Of a stretch of 64,000 nucleotides of DNA, positions 34,790-43,948 are shown piece by piece. The notes under the pieces were generated by a model. It did not search any database. It had not been told where the DNA came from and saw only the letters and a list, made by a program, of their open reading frames with translations. Source of the stretch: JAOUEA01 sp963734685 (GTDB lineage Bacteria > Actinomycetota > UBA4738 > HRBIN12); assembly GCA_963734685.1 (NCBI GenBank), contig CAVTIC010000007.1, forward strand, positions 434,001 through 498,000, written 5' to 3'. A program made the position numbers and the translations under genes. Position 1 is the first letter of the stretch. Each line of letters begins with the position of its first letter.

Positions 34790-35686
34790 ATGGTTGACGT
34801 CGACACGACCCGATCGTCGCCCGGGCATGGACTCGGAGCGACCCTGCATCGCCATCCGAGGACGCGGCTCGCCCTGACCCTCCTGCCGCCGCTCGGGTGG
34901 CTCGCCGTGTTCTACCTGGGAGCCCTCGCCCTCCTGCTGGTGAACGCCTTCTGGACGGTGGATTCTCTCACCGCCCAGATCGTGAAGGATTGGAGCCTCC
35001 AGAACTTCCAGACGCTCTGGTCCTCGCCGGTCTACCGGACGATCACCCTGCGGACGGTCTGGATGGCGTCTGCGGTGACGGTCGCCGATATCGTTCTCGC
35101 CGCGCCGATCGGGTACTTCGCCGCGCGTGTGGCCTCGCCGAGGGTGAGATCAGCGCTGCTCGTCGCCGTGGTCATGCCGCTGTGGACCAGTTACCTGATC
35201 CGCGCATTCGCCTGGCAGACGATCACGTCGCCCAAGGGTCTCCTGGAGTCGATCCTCGACGCCGTCGGGATCCCCTCGCCGGGCATCGGCAACTCCCTGT
35301 GGTCGATCTGGTTGACGTTCACCTATCTCTGGCTGCCGTTCGTCGTGCTGCCCGTGTACGCGGCGCTCGAGCGGGTGCCGGAGTCCTACCTCGAGGCCTC
35401 GAGCGATCTCGGTGCGAAGGGATGGACGACACTGAGGAAGGTGGTCTGGCCGCTGGCCCTGCCGGGCATCGTGGCCGGCTCGATCTTCTCGTTCTCCCTC
35501 ACGCTGGGCGACTACATCGCGCCCATCCTCGTCGGCAACACGAAATTCATCGGGAACGTGATCTACGACAGCGTCGGCGTGGCGAACAACTTGCCGTTCG
35601 CCGCGGCGTTCGCCATGGTGCCGATCGCGATCATCGCCGTCTACCTGTTCATCGCACGCAGGCTCGGCGCGTTCGAGGCGCTGTAG
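34790..35686 (+). CDS. potB: Polyamine ABC transporter permease (PotB)
   Basis: A 298-residue inner-membrane permease with six helices, for example LTLLPPLGWLAVFYLGALAL and ALLVAVVMPLWTSYLIRAFA. The cytoplasmic EAA loop reads YLEASSDLGAKGWTTLRKVV, the docking site for the ATPase. WTSYLIRAFAWQTI and GLLESIL are typical of PotB rather than sugar permeases. It directly precedes potC with no gap. Confidence 0.92.
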   Translation: MVDVDTTRSSPGHGLGATLHRHPRTRLALTLLPPLGWLAVFYLGALALLLVNAFWTVDSLTAQIVKDWSLQNFQTLWSSPVYRTITLRTVWMASAVTVADIVLAAPIGYFAARVASPRVRSALLVAVVMPLWTSYLIRAFAWQTITSPKGLLESILDAVGIPSPGIGNSLWSIWLTFTYLWLPFVVLPVYAALERVPESYLEASSDLGAKGWTTLRKVVWPLALPGIVAGSIFSFSLTLGDYIAPILVGNTKFIGNVIYDSVGVANNLPFAAAFAMVPIAIIAVYLFIARRLGAFEAL

Positions 35687-36553
35687 ATGGCGTGGTCGGT
35701 GGAGACGCGAGGCACACGGTTCGCCGTTCGGTTCGGCACGCTGGTCACCCTGGTGTTCCTCTACGTGCCGCTCGCCGTGGTCGTGATCTATGCCTTCAAT
35801 GACAGCGTGGCGCAGGCGTGGCCGCCGAAGGGGTTCACCACCAAGTGGTTCGAGCTCGCGATCGGCGACGAGCAGATGCGGTCGGCCCTGTGGAACTCGA
35901 TCAAGGTCGCGGCTGTCGCGACGGCGATCGCGCTCGTGCTCGGCAGCGCCGCGTCGTTCGCCGTGCACCGCTTCGCGTTCTTCGGCCGCCAGGCGGTGTC
36001 GTTCTTGCTGGTGCTGCCGATCGCGCTGCCCGGCATCATCACGGGCATGGCGCTCCGCACCGGCATCAACACGTTCGATATCCCCTTCAGCCTGTGGACG
36101 ATCATGATCGGGCACTCGACCTTCTGCATCGTCGTGGTGTTCAACAACGTCGTGGCTCGGCTGCGCCGCACGCCGACGTCGCTGGTGGAGGCGTCGATGG
36201 ACCTCGGCGCCGATGGCTGGCAGACCTTCCGCCACGTCACGCTGCCCGCGATCGGCACGGCCCTCGTCGCAGGTGGCTTGCTGGCCTTCGCCCTCTCGTT
36301 CGACGAGATCATCGTCACCAACTTCACCTCAGGGTCCGAGCTGACGCTGCCGAAGTGGATCTTCAACGCGATCCGGCTCCCCAGGAACCGCCCGGAGGCC
36401 AACGCTGTGGCCGCGCTCGTGATGCTGTTATCGCTGGTGCCGGTGTATCTCGCTCAGCGGCTGAGCGGTGGTTCGGAAGACGTGGCCGGGGCGCGTCGCC
36501 CGATCAGGACCGACGCATCGGCAGCCGACGCATCGGCAGCCGACGCTCCATGA
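35687..36553 (+). CDS. potC: Polyamine ABC transporter permease (PotC)
   Basis: A 288-residue permease. YVPLAVVVIYAFNDS is the typical first helix of PotC, FLLVLPIALPGIITGMALRT and SLVEASMDLGADGWQTFRHV (EAA loop) follow, and LLAFALSFDEIIVTNFTSG is the conserved fifth helix. The ATG comes right after the potB stop. The last residues are two copies of DASAA encoded by a 15-base direct repeat (36511-36545), which looks like recent slippage and is not part of the family core. Confidence 0.92.
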   Translation: MAWSVETRGTRFAVRFGTLVTLVFLYVPLAVVVIYAFNDSVAQAWPPKGFTTKWFELAIGDEQMRSALWNSIKVAAVATAIALVLGSAASFAVHRFAFFGRQAVSFLLVLPIALPGIITGMALRTGINTFDIPFSLWTIMIGHSTFCIVVVFNNVVARLRRTPTSLVEASMDLGADGWQTFRHVTLPAIGTALVAGGLLAFALSFDEIIVTNFTSGSELTLPKWIFNAIRLPRNRPEANAVAALVMLLSLVPVYLAQRLSGGSEDVAGARRPIRTDASAADASAADAP

Positions 36554-36578
36554 CGGTCGCGAACGAGGGGTCGAGTCG

Positions 36579-37130
36579 CTAGAGGTACGTGCCGCCCCGA
36601 GGCGGTGTCCCTTCGGCGGGACCGTCCGGCGACTGCGGGTTCTGCGCCAGCAGGCCTCGCCGCCGGAGCTCCTCGAACTGTGCCCTCGCCGCGGCCTGCT
36701 GGGCGAACATCGCCGCTTGGATGCCGTGGAACAGGCCCTCGAGCCACCCGACGAGTTGGGCCTGTGCGACCCGGATCTCCGACTCCGTCGGCACCCCTTC
36801 GAGCGGCGGGGCCAGCTCGCCGAGCTCATCCTTCAGATCGGGCGAGAGCACCTCGGCCAGCTCGCCGACCGCGCGGTGGTAGACATCGGCGAGCCTGCGG
36901 CGACCGGCTTCGTCCAGCGACGCCTGGCGGGTCTCGTCGAGCAGTTCGCGCACCATGCTCGCGATGCGGAGCAGCTTGGCGGGCTCGGTGATCGTCTCCG
37001 GCTCCGGCGACGAGCCCCCCGAGGGGCCCTCGACTGCGGCGCTCGGCTGGTCCTCGACCGGGACGGCCTGGACGACCTCGTTGGGCCGGTCGTCGGCCGC
37101 CGGCCGCGTTGCATCCGGGTCGACACTCAT
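36579..37130 (-). CDS. bpa: Bacterial proteasome activator (Bpa/PafE, DUF2587)
   Basis: A 183-residue, all-helical protein. The core KLLRIASMVRELLDETRQAS with LADVYHRAVGELAEVLSPDL and VAQAQLVGWLEGLFHGIQAA matches Bpa of Mycobacterium, a dodecameric ring. The C-terminus GGTYL corresponds to the GQYL tail that inserts into the 20S proteasome to open its gate without ATP. A 50-residue disordered N-terminus precedes the core. It implies a 20S proteasome elsewhere in the genome. The start overlaps the stop of the upstream dipeptidase gene. Confidence 0.9.
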   Translation of the reverse strand: MSVDPDATRPAADDRPNEVVQAVPVEDQPSAAVEGPSGGSSPEPETITEPAKLLRIASMVRELLDETRQASLDEAGRRRLADVYHRAVGELAEVLSPDLKDELGELAPPLEGVPTESEIRVAQAQLVGWLEGLFHGIQAAMFAQQAAARAQFEELRRRGLLAQNPQSPDGPAEGTPPRGGTYL

Positions 37131-38488
37131 CCTCCCAACCTAGCACCGGCTGCGAGCTCGCCGATGAACAGGGCCTCGGTGAGGACCATGCGTTCGAGGT
37201 CGCCGAGGTCGACGCTCTCGTCGGTCGAGTGGTAGTTCGACCGATGATCGCCTTGCCCCCAGATCAACACCTGAAGGCCCGGGAAGGTCTCGGCGAGCAT
37301 CGAGACGAGCGGGATCGAACCGCCGGAACCCATCTCCACCACCTCGGCTCCGAACGCTTCCGCCATCGCCACCTTCGCGGCCCGGTGCGCCGGGGATGAT
37401 GCATCGACGAGGTAGCCGTCGCCCGGCTCGTCCGCCTCGACGGTCACGCGTACACCCCACGGTGCCACGGCTATGAGGTGGTCGGTGAGGATGCGGGTGG
37501 CCCGTCGGCAGTCGTCGCGGGGCGCCAGCCGCAGACCGATCACCGCCCGGGCCGCGGGCACGATCTGGTTCGCCGCGTCGACCACTCGCGGCGCCTCGAG
37601 CGCAAGCACGTTGATCGCGGGTCGCGTCAGCGTTCGGTCGGCGATCGTGCCCGAGCCGATCAGCCGCACTCCGGGCAGCACGCCGGCCTCGTCCCGGAAC
37701 TCGGCCTCGGGCACCTGGGTCCCGGACCACTCGAACGCGTGCAAGCCTTGGAGGGTCACGTTGCCCTCGTCGTCATGGAGCGTCGCGATCATCCGGGCCA
37801 GCGCCATCACCGCGTCGGGGAGCGGGCCGCCGAACGCGCCGCTGTGTTGCGCGATCCCCAGCACGTCGACCCGAACCTCGACCGAGGTGAGCCCGCGCAC
37901 GCTCGTGCCGAGCGTCGGCATCCCTGTGCGGTAGTTGCCCCCGTCGGCGATGACGGCCACGTCGGCTCGGAGCAGGTCGACGTGGGCCCCGACGAGCTCG
38001 GGCAGGTGTTCGGTCGAGCACTCCTCCTCGCCTTCGACGAGCACCTTCACCGCGCACGGCAGCGAGCCCTCAGCGAGCAGCGCGCGGACCGCGGCCGCGT
38101 GCACCACGACGCCCGACTTGTCGTCGGCGGCGCCACGGCCGAACAGCCGGCCCCCGCGGACCGCCGGTTCGAAGGGCGGCGTGGTCCACGCTTCCGGATC
38201 GGCGGCCGGCTGCACGTCGTGATGGGCGTACAGCAACAGCGTCGGCGATCCGATGGGACCGGCGAGCTGACCGAAGACGGCGGGGTGACCACCCTCGAGC
38301 TCGAGGAGGCGGGCGTCGTCGAGCCCGGCGTCGCGCAGGATGTCGGCGGTCGCCTCGGCGCTGTCGCGAACGTGCGCCGGGTCGTATCCGGGATACCCGA
38401 CCGACGGGATGCGCACGAGCCGCTCGAGGTCGGCAACCGTCCGGGGCATGTCATCGGCGACCCGGCGGCGCAGGTCGTGGGTGTCCAT
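37127..38488 (-). CDS. M20 family metallopeptidase (dipeptidase)
   Basis: A 453-residue zinc dipeptidase/deacylase. LYAHHDVQP gives the first metal His and the DVQ catalytic Asp, GRGAADDKSG the bridging Asp, VEGEEECSTEHL the catalytic Glu pair, and NYHSTDESV the last metal His. VLGIAQHSGAFGG lies in the dimerisation domain. The CPG2/DapE group includes carnosinase-like peptidases; the real substrate is unknown. TAGTCT ends eight bases before the ATG, suggesting leaderless transcription of the dipeptidase-bpa pair. Confidence 0.9.
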   Translation of the reverse strand: MDTHDLRRRVADDMPRTVADLERLVRIPSVGYPGYDPAHVRDSAEATADILRDAGLDDARLLELEGGHPAVFGQLAGPIGSPTLLLYAHHDVQPAADPEAWTTPPFEPAVRGGRLFGRGAADDKSGVVVHAAAVRALLAEGSLPCAVKVLVEGEEECSTEHLPELVGAHVDLLRADVAVIADGGNYRTGMPTLGTSVRGLTSVEVRVDVLGIAQHSGAFGGPLPDAVMALARMIATLHDDEGNVTLQGLHAFEWSGTQVPEAEFRDEAGVLPGVRLIGSGTIADRTLTRPAINVLALEAPRVVDAANQIVPAARAVIGLRLAPRDDCRRATRILTDHLIAVAPWGVRVTVEADEPGDGYLVDASSPAHRAAKVAMAEAFGAEVVEMGSGGSIPLVSMLAETFPGLQVLIWGQGDHRSNYHSTDESVDLGDLERMVLTEALFIGELAAGARLGG

Positions 38489-38496
38489 GGCGACCC

Positions 38497-38502
38497 AGAC
38501 TA
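38497..38502 (-). promoter_or_regulatory. -10 element for leaderless M20 peptidase mRNA
   Basis: TAGTCT on the minus strand lies eight bases before the ATG at 38488. No Shine-Dalgarno sequence lies between them. Confidence 0.48.
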
Positions 38503-38521
38503 GCGCCGAGGTGCCGACCGC

Positions 38522-39565
38522 TCAGGAACGCAACTCACCCTCGGGCTCGGCCATGCGCCAGTCGTAGGGGCTGACGAAACTGGTCACGAGCTGCGCGTAG
38601 TTCGCCCGGGCGAACGCGACCGGGTTGGGGATGTTCGCCTGGCTCATCGAGCCCTTGAGCTGTTCGACGCTCGCGTAGTCTCGCTCGGCCAGCCAACCCT
38701 CAAGCTCGGCGAGCACGGTCCCGACGTGCTCGGGTCCCTGCCGGAGCAGGGCGCTGGCCATCATCGTGACGTCCGCGCCGGCGAGCAGCAGTTTCAACGC
38801 GTCGACGGCGGTGTGCACCCCCGTGGTGGCGGCGAGTGAGCAGTCGACACGCCCGTGCAGGATCGCGATCCACCGCAGGGGCAGCCGCACCTCGTCGGAG
38901 GTCGACAGCCGGAGCGTGGGATCGACCTTCAGGGTCTCGAGGTCGATGTCGGGTTGCATGAACCGGTTGAAGAGCACGAGACCGTCGGCGCCGGCCTCGG
39001 TGAGCCGTCGTGCCATGTCGCCGACGGAACTGAAGAACGGGCCGATCTTCACGGCGAGCGGGATGGTGCAGCGAGCCCGCACGGCTTCCACGAGTTCCAC
39101 GGTCCGGTGCTCCACCGATGCGCCGCTCTCGTCGGGATCGGCGGCGATGAAGTACACGTTCAGCTCGAGTGCGGCAGCGCCGGCTTCCTCGATGCGGTGG
39201 GCATGCTCCACCCATCCTCCGAGCGAGATGCCGTTGAGGCTGCCGATCACCGGGATCTCGAGCTCGCGAGCCGTCGCCTCGAGGTGCCGCAGATACGCGT
39301 CGGTGCCGGTCGTGTAGTCCGCGAAGGTCGGCAGGTACGTGAGCGCTTCCGCGTAGCTGTCGGCGTTGAGTTCGAGCGCTCCCGTCACCTGGATCTCGTC
39401 GTGCTCGATCTGCTCTTCGAATAGCGACGGGAGCACCACCGCGGCGGCTCCCGCATCCTGGAGGGCGCGGAGCGTGTCGATCCGCTGGCCCAGGGGCGAG
39501 GCCGACGGCACGATCGGATTCCGCAACGTCATCCCGAGGTAGTTGGTTCGCAGGTCGGGGCTCAC
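38522..39565 (-). CDS. Dihydroorotate dehydrogenase-like FMN protein
   Basis: A 347-residue TIM-barrel flavoprotein of the DHOD/PreA superfamily. MTLRNPIVPSASPLGQRIDT is the FMN-binding N-terminus, VIGSLNGISLGGWVEHAHRI and LELNVYFIAADP follow, and LPLRWIAILHGRVDCSLAAT and GADVTMMASALLRQGP complete the phosphate site. It lacks the NxSCPN loop of true PyrD, which occurs elsewhere in the window. It is translationally coupled to the pyruvate:ferredoxin oxidoreductase gene (four-base overlap). A link to ferredoxin-dependent metabolism is inferred from that coupling. Confidence 0.82.
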   Translation of the reverse strand: MSPDLRTNYLGMTLRNPIVPSASPLGQRIDTLRALQDAGAAAVVLPSLFEEQIEHDEIQVTGALELNADSYAEALTYLPTFADYTTGTDAYLRHLEATARELEIPVIGSLNGISLGGWVEHAHRIEEAGAAALELNVYFIAADPDESGASVEHRTVELVEAVRARCTIPLAVKIGPFFSSVGDMARRLTEAGADGLVLFNRFMQPDIDLETLKVDPTLRLSTSDEVRLPLRWIAILHGRVDCSLAATTGVHTAVDALKLLLAGADVTMMASALLRQGPEHVGTVLAELEGWLAERDYASVEQLKGSMSQANIPNPVAFARANYAQLVTSFVSPYDWRMAEPEGELRS

Positions 39566-42500
39566 GTCGGGTCCACCTCCTGATCGTCGCCCGCACCGGG
39601 TCCGGTCGGGCCGTCGTCGTCCTCATCGTGGCCGCCACCGCGATCCACCTCGGCCATCTGCTCGTACAGCCGCCGGCGAGCATCGACGTCCTCTTGCGCG
39701 AGTCGCGCCAGGTCCGCGGCTCGCACCGGATCGCTGCGGGCGAGCATCGCGAAGCGCGCTTCCTTCGATGCGAACGTCGACAGAGGGATCGAGGGGCGCT
39801 TGGAGTCCAGGTGGAAGGGATGCTCGCCGCGACCCACGGCCTCGGGTTCATACCGCCACAACGGCCAGTAGCCGCTGGCCACCGCGTCGCGCTGGTGCGT
39901 CATCGCGGTGGACATGTCGATACCGTGCGCGATGCAGTGGCTGTAGGCGATCACGAGCGAAGGCCCGCGGTGCGCCTCGGCCTCGGCGAGCACCTTCACG
40001 GTATGCGGCATGTCGGCTCCCATCGCGATCTGCCCGACATACACGTCGCCGTAGGCCGTGGCGATCATGCCGAGGTCCTTCTTCCCTTGACCCTTGCCGG
40101 CGGCCGCGAACTTGGCCACCGCGCCCCTCGGCGTGGACTTCGACGCCTGGCCCCCGGTGTTCGAGTACACCTCTGTGTCGAGCACGAGGACGTTCACGTT
40201 CCGGCCGCTCGCGAGCACGTGGTCGAGCCCACCGAACCCGATGTCGTACGCCCAGCCGTCGCCGCCGACGATCCATACGCTCGTCGGTACCAGCACGTCG
40301 GCGATCGCGTCGAGGTCGCGCGCGGCCGCGCCGTCGATGTGTTCGAGCCGGACTCGGAGCTCGTCCACCCTCAGGCGTTGGCGGGCGATCGCGCCCCGGT
40401 CCTGGGCATCGGCGCCCTCCACGAGACCCCGGACGCAGGACTCTCCGAGGCTCGACTCGAGTTCCTCGAGCAGCTCGAGCGCCAGGTGACGCTGGGCATC
40501 GATGCCCAGCCGCATGCCGAGGCCGAACTCAGCGTTGTCCTCGAACAGGGAGTTCGACCAGGCGGGACCGCGTCCGTCGGGCCCGGCGGTCCAGGGGGTC
40601 GTGGGCAGGTTGCCGCCGTAGATCGACGAGCATCCGGTGGCGTTGGCAACCAGCAGCCGATCGCCCACGAGCTGGGTGAGGAGCTTCAGGTACGGCGTCT
40701 CCCCGCACCCGGCGCACGCGCCCGAGAACTCGAAACGCGGCGGAAGCTGCTGCGACCCCTTGACCGTCTCGGCGCGGACCGTAGCGGGATCGGGATCGGG
40801 GATCGCCAGGAAGAAGTCCCAGGAGGCGCGCTCGTCGTCGAGGTGGTCGAGCTTCGGGCGCATGTCGATCGCCTTGTGCTTGACCTCCTCCTTGCTGCGG
40901 GCGGGGCAGACATCGACGCAGATCCCGCAGCCCGTGCAATCGTCGGGGGCCACCTGGATCGTCATCCATCGTCCCGGACGCTCGCGGTCCTTCCACTCCT
41001 TGTGCTGGAACGCCTCAGGGGCACCCTCGGCCTCGGGCGGCTCGTAGACCTTCATGCGGATCGCGGCATGCGGGCACACCAGGGCGCACTTCGCGCAGTC
41101 GATGCAGATCGACGGATCCCAGATCGGGATCTCCCTCGCGATCGACCTCCGCTCCCACCGCGCCGTATCGGTCGGGAAGGTGCCGTCGACCGGGAGCGCG
41201 CTCACCGGGAGCAGGTCGCCCTCGCCCGCGATCATGCGGGCGGTCACGCGTTGCACGAAGTCGGGGGCCGCCGCGGGCACGGGCGGCACCATCGCCGGTC
41301 CCTCACCGAGGTCGTCCGGCACGGGCACCTCGTGGAGGGCCTCGAGCGCGGCGTCGACGGCCGCGAAGTTCCGGGCGAGCACGGTCTCGCCCAGCCGACC
41401 GTAGGTCTTGACGATCGCGTCCTTGATCGCCGCGATCGCGTCCTCCACCGGCATCACGTCGGCGAGCGCGAAGAAGCATGTCTGGAGCACGGTGTTCACC
41501 CTGGTCCCGAGGCCGGCATCCTTCGCGACCCGGTAGCCGTCGACGACGAACAGGCGCAGCCCTCGTTCCATGATGTGGTGTCGCGCCTCTGCCGGTAGGT
41601 GCTGCCAGACCTCGTCGGGGCCGAACGGGCTGTTCAACAGGAACGTCGCGCCGGGCGCCGCGACCTCGAGCACGTCGATGCTCTCGAGTCGCTCGAACTG
41701 GTGGCACGCGACGAAGCTGGCCCGGCGGATCAGGTAGCTGGATCGGATCGGCTGAGGCCCGAACCGCAGGTGCGAGACCGTGACCGCGCCGGCCTTCTTC
41801 GAGTCGTAGACGAAGTAGCCCTGCGCGTGCAGGTCGGTGCGTTCCCCGATGATCTTGATCGAGTTCTTGTTCGCGCTCACGGTGCCGTCGCTCCCGAGCC
41901 CGTAGAAGACGGCTCGCACGGTCTCGTCGTGCTCGGTGTCGAAGGCCGGGTCGAACGACAGGCTCGAGCCGCTCACGTCGTCGACGATGCCGACGGTGAA
42001 GTGCGTCGGGGCCTCGGCGTCGTCGAGCGCTTCGAGCGCTGCCTTTGCCATCGCCGGAGTGAACTCCTTCGAGGACAGCCCGTAGCGCCCGCCGAGCACC
42101 CTCGGCATGCCGCCGGCGAGCCGTGCCCGTCCGGCGCCGATCTCCTCGGCGAGGGAGGTCACGACGTCCTGGTACAGCGGTTCGCCCGGGGCCCCGGGTT
42201 CCTTCGTCCGGTCGAGCACGGCGACCGCCCGCATCGTCTCGGGCAGCGCGGCGACCAGCGCCCCCGCCGAGAACGGACGGAACAGGCGCACCTTCACGAG
42301 GCCGACACGCTCCCCGCCGGCGACCATGGCCTCCACGGCTTCCTCGGCGGCGCCGCATCCCGACCCCATCAGCACCAGCACCCGTTCGGCCTCCGGGTGA
42401 CCGGTGTAGTCGAACAGTTGATACGGACGCCCGGTGCGCTCGGCGAGCCGGTCCATCGTGGCCTGCACCGCGTCGGGCACCGCCAGGTGGAACGGGCTCG

Positions 42501-43233
42501 CCGCTTCACGGGCCTGGAAGAAGACGTCGGGGTTCTGCGCGGAACCTCGCAGGACGGGGTGCGCCGGTGAGAGCGCTCTGTCCCGGTGTGCGTGTACGAG
42601 CCGGTCGTCGACCATCGCGCGCAGGTCCGCGTCGTCGAGCGCCTCGATCTTCGCGACCTCGTGCGAGGTGCGGAACCCGTCGAAGAAGTGCAGGAACGGC
42701 ACCCGGGTCGAGAGCGTCGCGGTGTGGGCTACGAGTGCGAGGTCCTGGGCCTCCTGCACCGACGAGGCGCAGAGCATCGCGAACCCGGTCGACCGCGCCG
42801 CCATCACGTCGGAGTGATCGCCGAAGATCGAGAGCGCGTGCGTGGCCAGCGTGCGCGCCGCCACGTGCATCACGAACGGCGTCAGCTCGCCCGCGATCTT
42901 GAACATGTTGGGCAGCATCAGCAGCAGGCCCTGCGAGGCAGTGAACGTCGTCGCGAGCGCGCCGGCCTGCAGCGCGCCGTGGAGCGCCCCGGCAGCGCCG
43001 CCCTCGCTCTGCATCTCGACGACGTCGGGAACGGCGCCCCAGAGGTTCGTGCGCCCGATCGCCGACCAGGCGTCGGCCAGCTCGCCCATCGGCGACGACG
43101 GCGTGATCGGGTAGATCGCGATCACCTCGCTCAGCCGGTGGGCGACGGCGGCCACGGCTTCGTTCGCATCGACGGTGACGTGTCGGCGCACGCCCGCGTG
43201 CGGCGGCTGGAGCGCGGTGTCCATGCCCACCAT
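39562..43233 (-). CDS. nifJ: Pyruvate:ferredoxin (flavodoxin) oxidoreductase
   Basis: The single-chain 1223-residue enzyme interconverts pyruvate plus CoA and acetyl-CoA plus CO2, using ferredoxin. Domain I starts AIYPITPSSPMGELAD; the gamma-type domain lies around 420-600 (FYGLGSDGTVSANKNSIKII). Two 4Fe-4S clusters are CIDCAKCALVCPHAAIRMK and CTGCGICVDVCPARSK. The third cluster and TPP site follow, with SGACAGCGETPYLK, NATGCSSIYGG and GDGWAYDIGFGG. The enzyme is oxygen-sensitive in anaerobes, so its presence beside an aa3 chain is notable. ATG at 43224 is an alternative start. Confidence 0.95.
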   Translation of the reverse strand: MVGMDTALQPPHAGVRRHVTVDANEAVAAVAHRLSEVIAIYPITPSSPMGELADAWSAIGRTNLWGAVPDVVEMQSEGGAAGALHGALQAGALATTFTASQGLLLMLPNMFKIAGELTPFVMHVAARTLATHALSIFGDHSDVMAARSTGFAMLCASSVQEAQDLALVAHTATLSTRVPFLHFFDGFRTSHEVAKIEALDDADLRAMVDDRLVHAHRDRALSPAHPVLRGSAQNPDVFFQAREAASPFHLAVPDAVQATMDRLAERTGRPYQLFDYTGHPEAERVLVLMGSGCGAAEEAVEAMVAGGERVGLVKVRLFRPFSAGALVAALPETMRAVAVLDRTKEPGAPGEPLYQDVVTSLAEEIGAGRARLAGGMPRVLGGRYGLSSKEFTPAMAKAALEALDDAEAPTHFTVGIVDDVSGSSLSFDPAFDTEHDETVRAVFYGLGSDGTVSANKNSIKIIGERTDLHAQGYFVYDSKKAGAVTVSHLRFGPQPIRSSYLIRRASFVACHQFERLESIDVLEVAAPGATFLLNSPFGPDEVWQHLPAEARHHIMERGLRLFVVDGYRVAKDAGLGTRVNTVLQTCFFALADVMPVEDAIAAIKDAIVKTYGRLGETVLARNFAAVDAALEALHEVPVPDDLGEGPAMVPPVPAAAPDFVQRVTARMIAGEGDLLPVSALPVDGTFPTDTARWERRSIAREIPIWDPSICIDCAKCALVCPHAAIRMKVYEPPEAEGAPEAFQHKEWKDRERPGRWMTIQVAPDDCTGCGICVDVCPARSKEEVKHKAIDMRPKLDHLDDERASWDFFLAIPDPDPATVRAETVKGSQQLPPRFEFSGACAGCGETPYLKLLTQLVGDRLLVANATGCSSIYGGNLPTTPWTAGPDGRGPAWSNSLFEDNAEFGLGMRLGIDAQRHLALELLEELESSLGESCVRGLVEGADAQDRGAIARQRLRVDELRVRLEHIDGAAARDLDAIADVLVPTSVWIVGGDGWAYDIGFGGLDHVLASGRNVNVLVLDTEVYSNTGGQASKSTPRGAVAKFAAAGKGQGKKDLGMIATAYGDVYVGQIAMGADMPHTVKVLAEAEAHRGPSLVIAYSHCIAHGIDMSTAMTHQRDAVASGYWPLWRYEPEAVGRGEHPFHLDSKRPSIPLSTFASKEARFAMLARSDPVRAADLARLAQEDVDARRRLYEQMAEVDRGGGHDEDDDGPTGPGAGDDQEVDPT

Positions 43234-43297
43234 CGTGGCCGGGCTCCCGGCTCCGCCCTAGGGACGAAGGGCCCACACCCGCAGGGCCGGTCCGACT

Positions 43298-43948
43298 TCA
43301 GGGAGCCAGCCGCTCCACGTGCCACGGACCTCGGGGCGCCTCGGCGATGTACACGAACCGGTCGTGCAGCCGATGACGCCGTCCCTGCCAGAACTCGATC
43401 GTCTCCGGCTTCACCGTGTAGCCGCCCCAGTAGGGCGGCCTCGGCACCACGCCGGGGAAGCGGGCCGTCGCCTCGGCGAGGCGCGTCTCGAGCTCATCGC
43501 GACCGGCGATCGTGGCGCTCTGCGCCGATGCCCACGCGCCGAGCTGCGCGTCCCGCGGTCGGCTCGCGAAGTACGCGTCGGATTCCTCGTCTGAGATCAC
43601 CGCGACCGGCCCCGTCACGTGCACCTGGCGATCGAGCTCCTTCCAGAGGAACACGAGCGCCGCCCACGGGTTCTCGGCCAGCTGCCGACCCTTCCGGCTC
43701 TCGCGGTTCGTGAAGAACTGGAACCCGCGCTCGTCCACCCCGCGCAGCAGGACGTGACGTGCCGACGGCCGTCCCCGCGCATCGGCCGTCGCCACCGCCA
43801 TGGCGTTGGGCAGCGGCACCCCGGCTCGCTCGGCATCGTCGAGCCACGTGCGGAACTGCTCGATCGGATCGTCGAGAAGGTCGGTGCGATCGAGTGGGCG
43901 GTCGTCGTGTAAGCCCGTCGGCGCGCGCATGCTGCGGGGGTCGCTCAT
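43298..43948 (-). CDS. pdxH: Pyridoxamine 5'-phosphate oxidase
   Basis: A 216-residue FMN enzyme forming pyridoxal phosphate. PNAMAVATADARGRPSARHV, LLRGVDERGFQFFTNRESRK and AALVFLWKELDRQVHVTG are the FMN-binding barrel. PPYWGGYTVKPETIEFWQGR with RRHRLHDRFVY is the C-terminal PNPOx dimer segment with the RLHDR signature. The frame is open far upstream; the ATG at 43948 gives the usual length. Confidence 0.93.
   Translation of the reverse strand: MSDPRSMRAPTGLHDDRPLDRTDLLDDPIEQFRTWLDDAERAGVPLPNAMAVATADARGRPSARHVLLRGVDERGFQFFTNRESRKGRQLAENPWAALVFLWKELDRQVHVTGPVAVISDEESDAYFASRPRDAQLGAWASAQSATIAGRDELETRLAEATARFPGVVPRPPYWGGYTVKPETIEFWQGRRHRLHDRFVYIAEAPRGPWHVERLAP

Noticed and set aside
36511..36545. 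15-base direct repeat at the end of potC as a mobile element scar
   Set aside because: It is an in-frame tandem duplication adding DASAA to a disordered tail. Replication slippage explains it without any mobile element.
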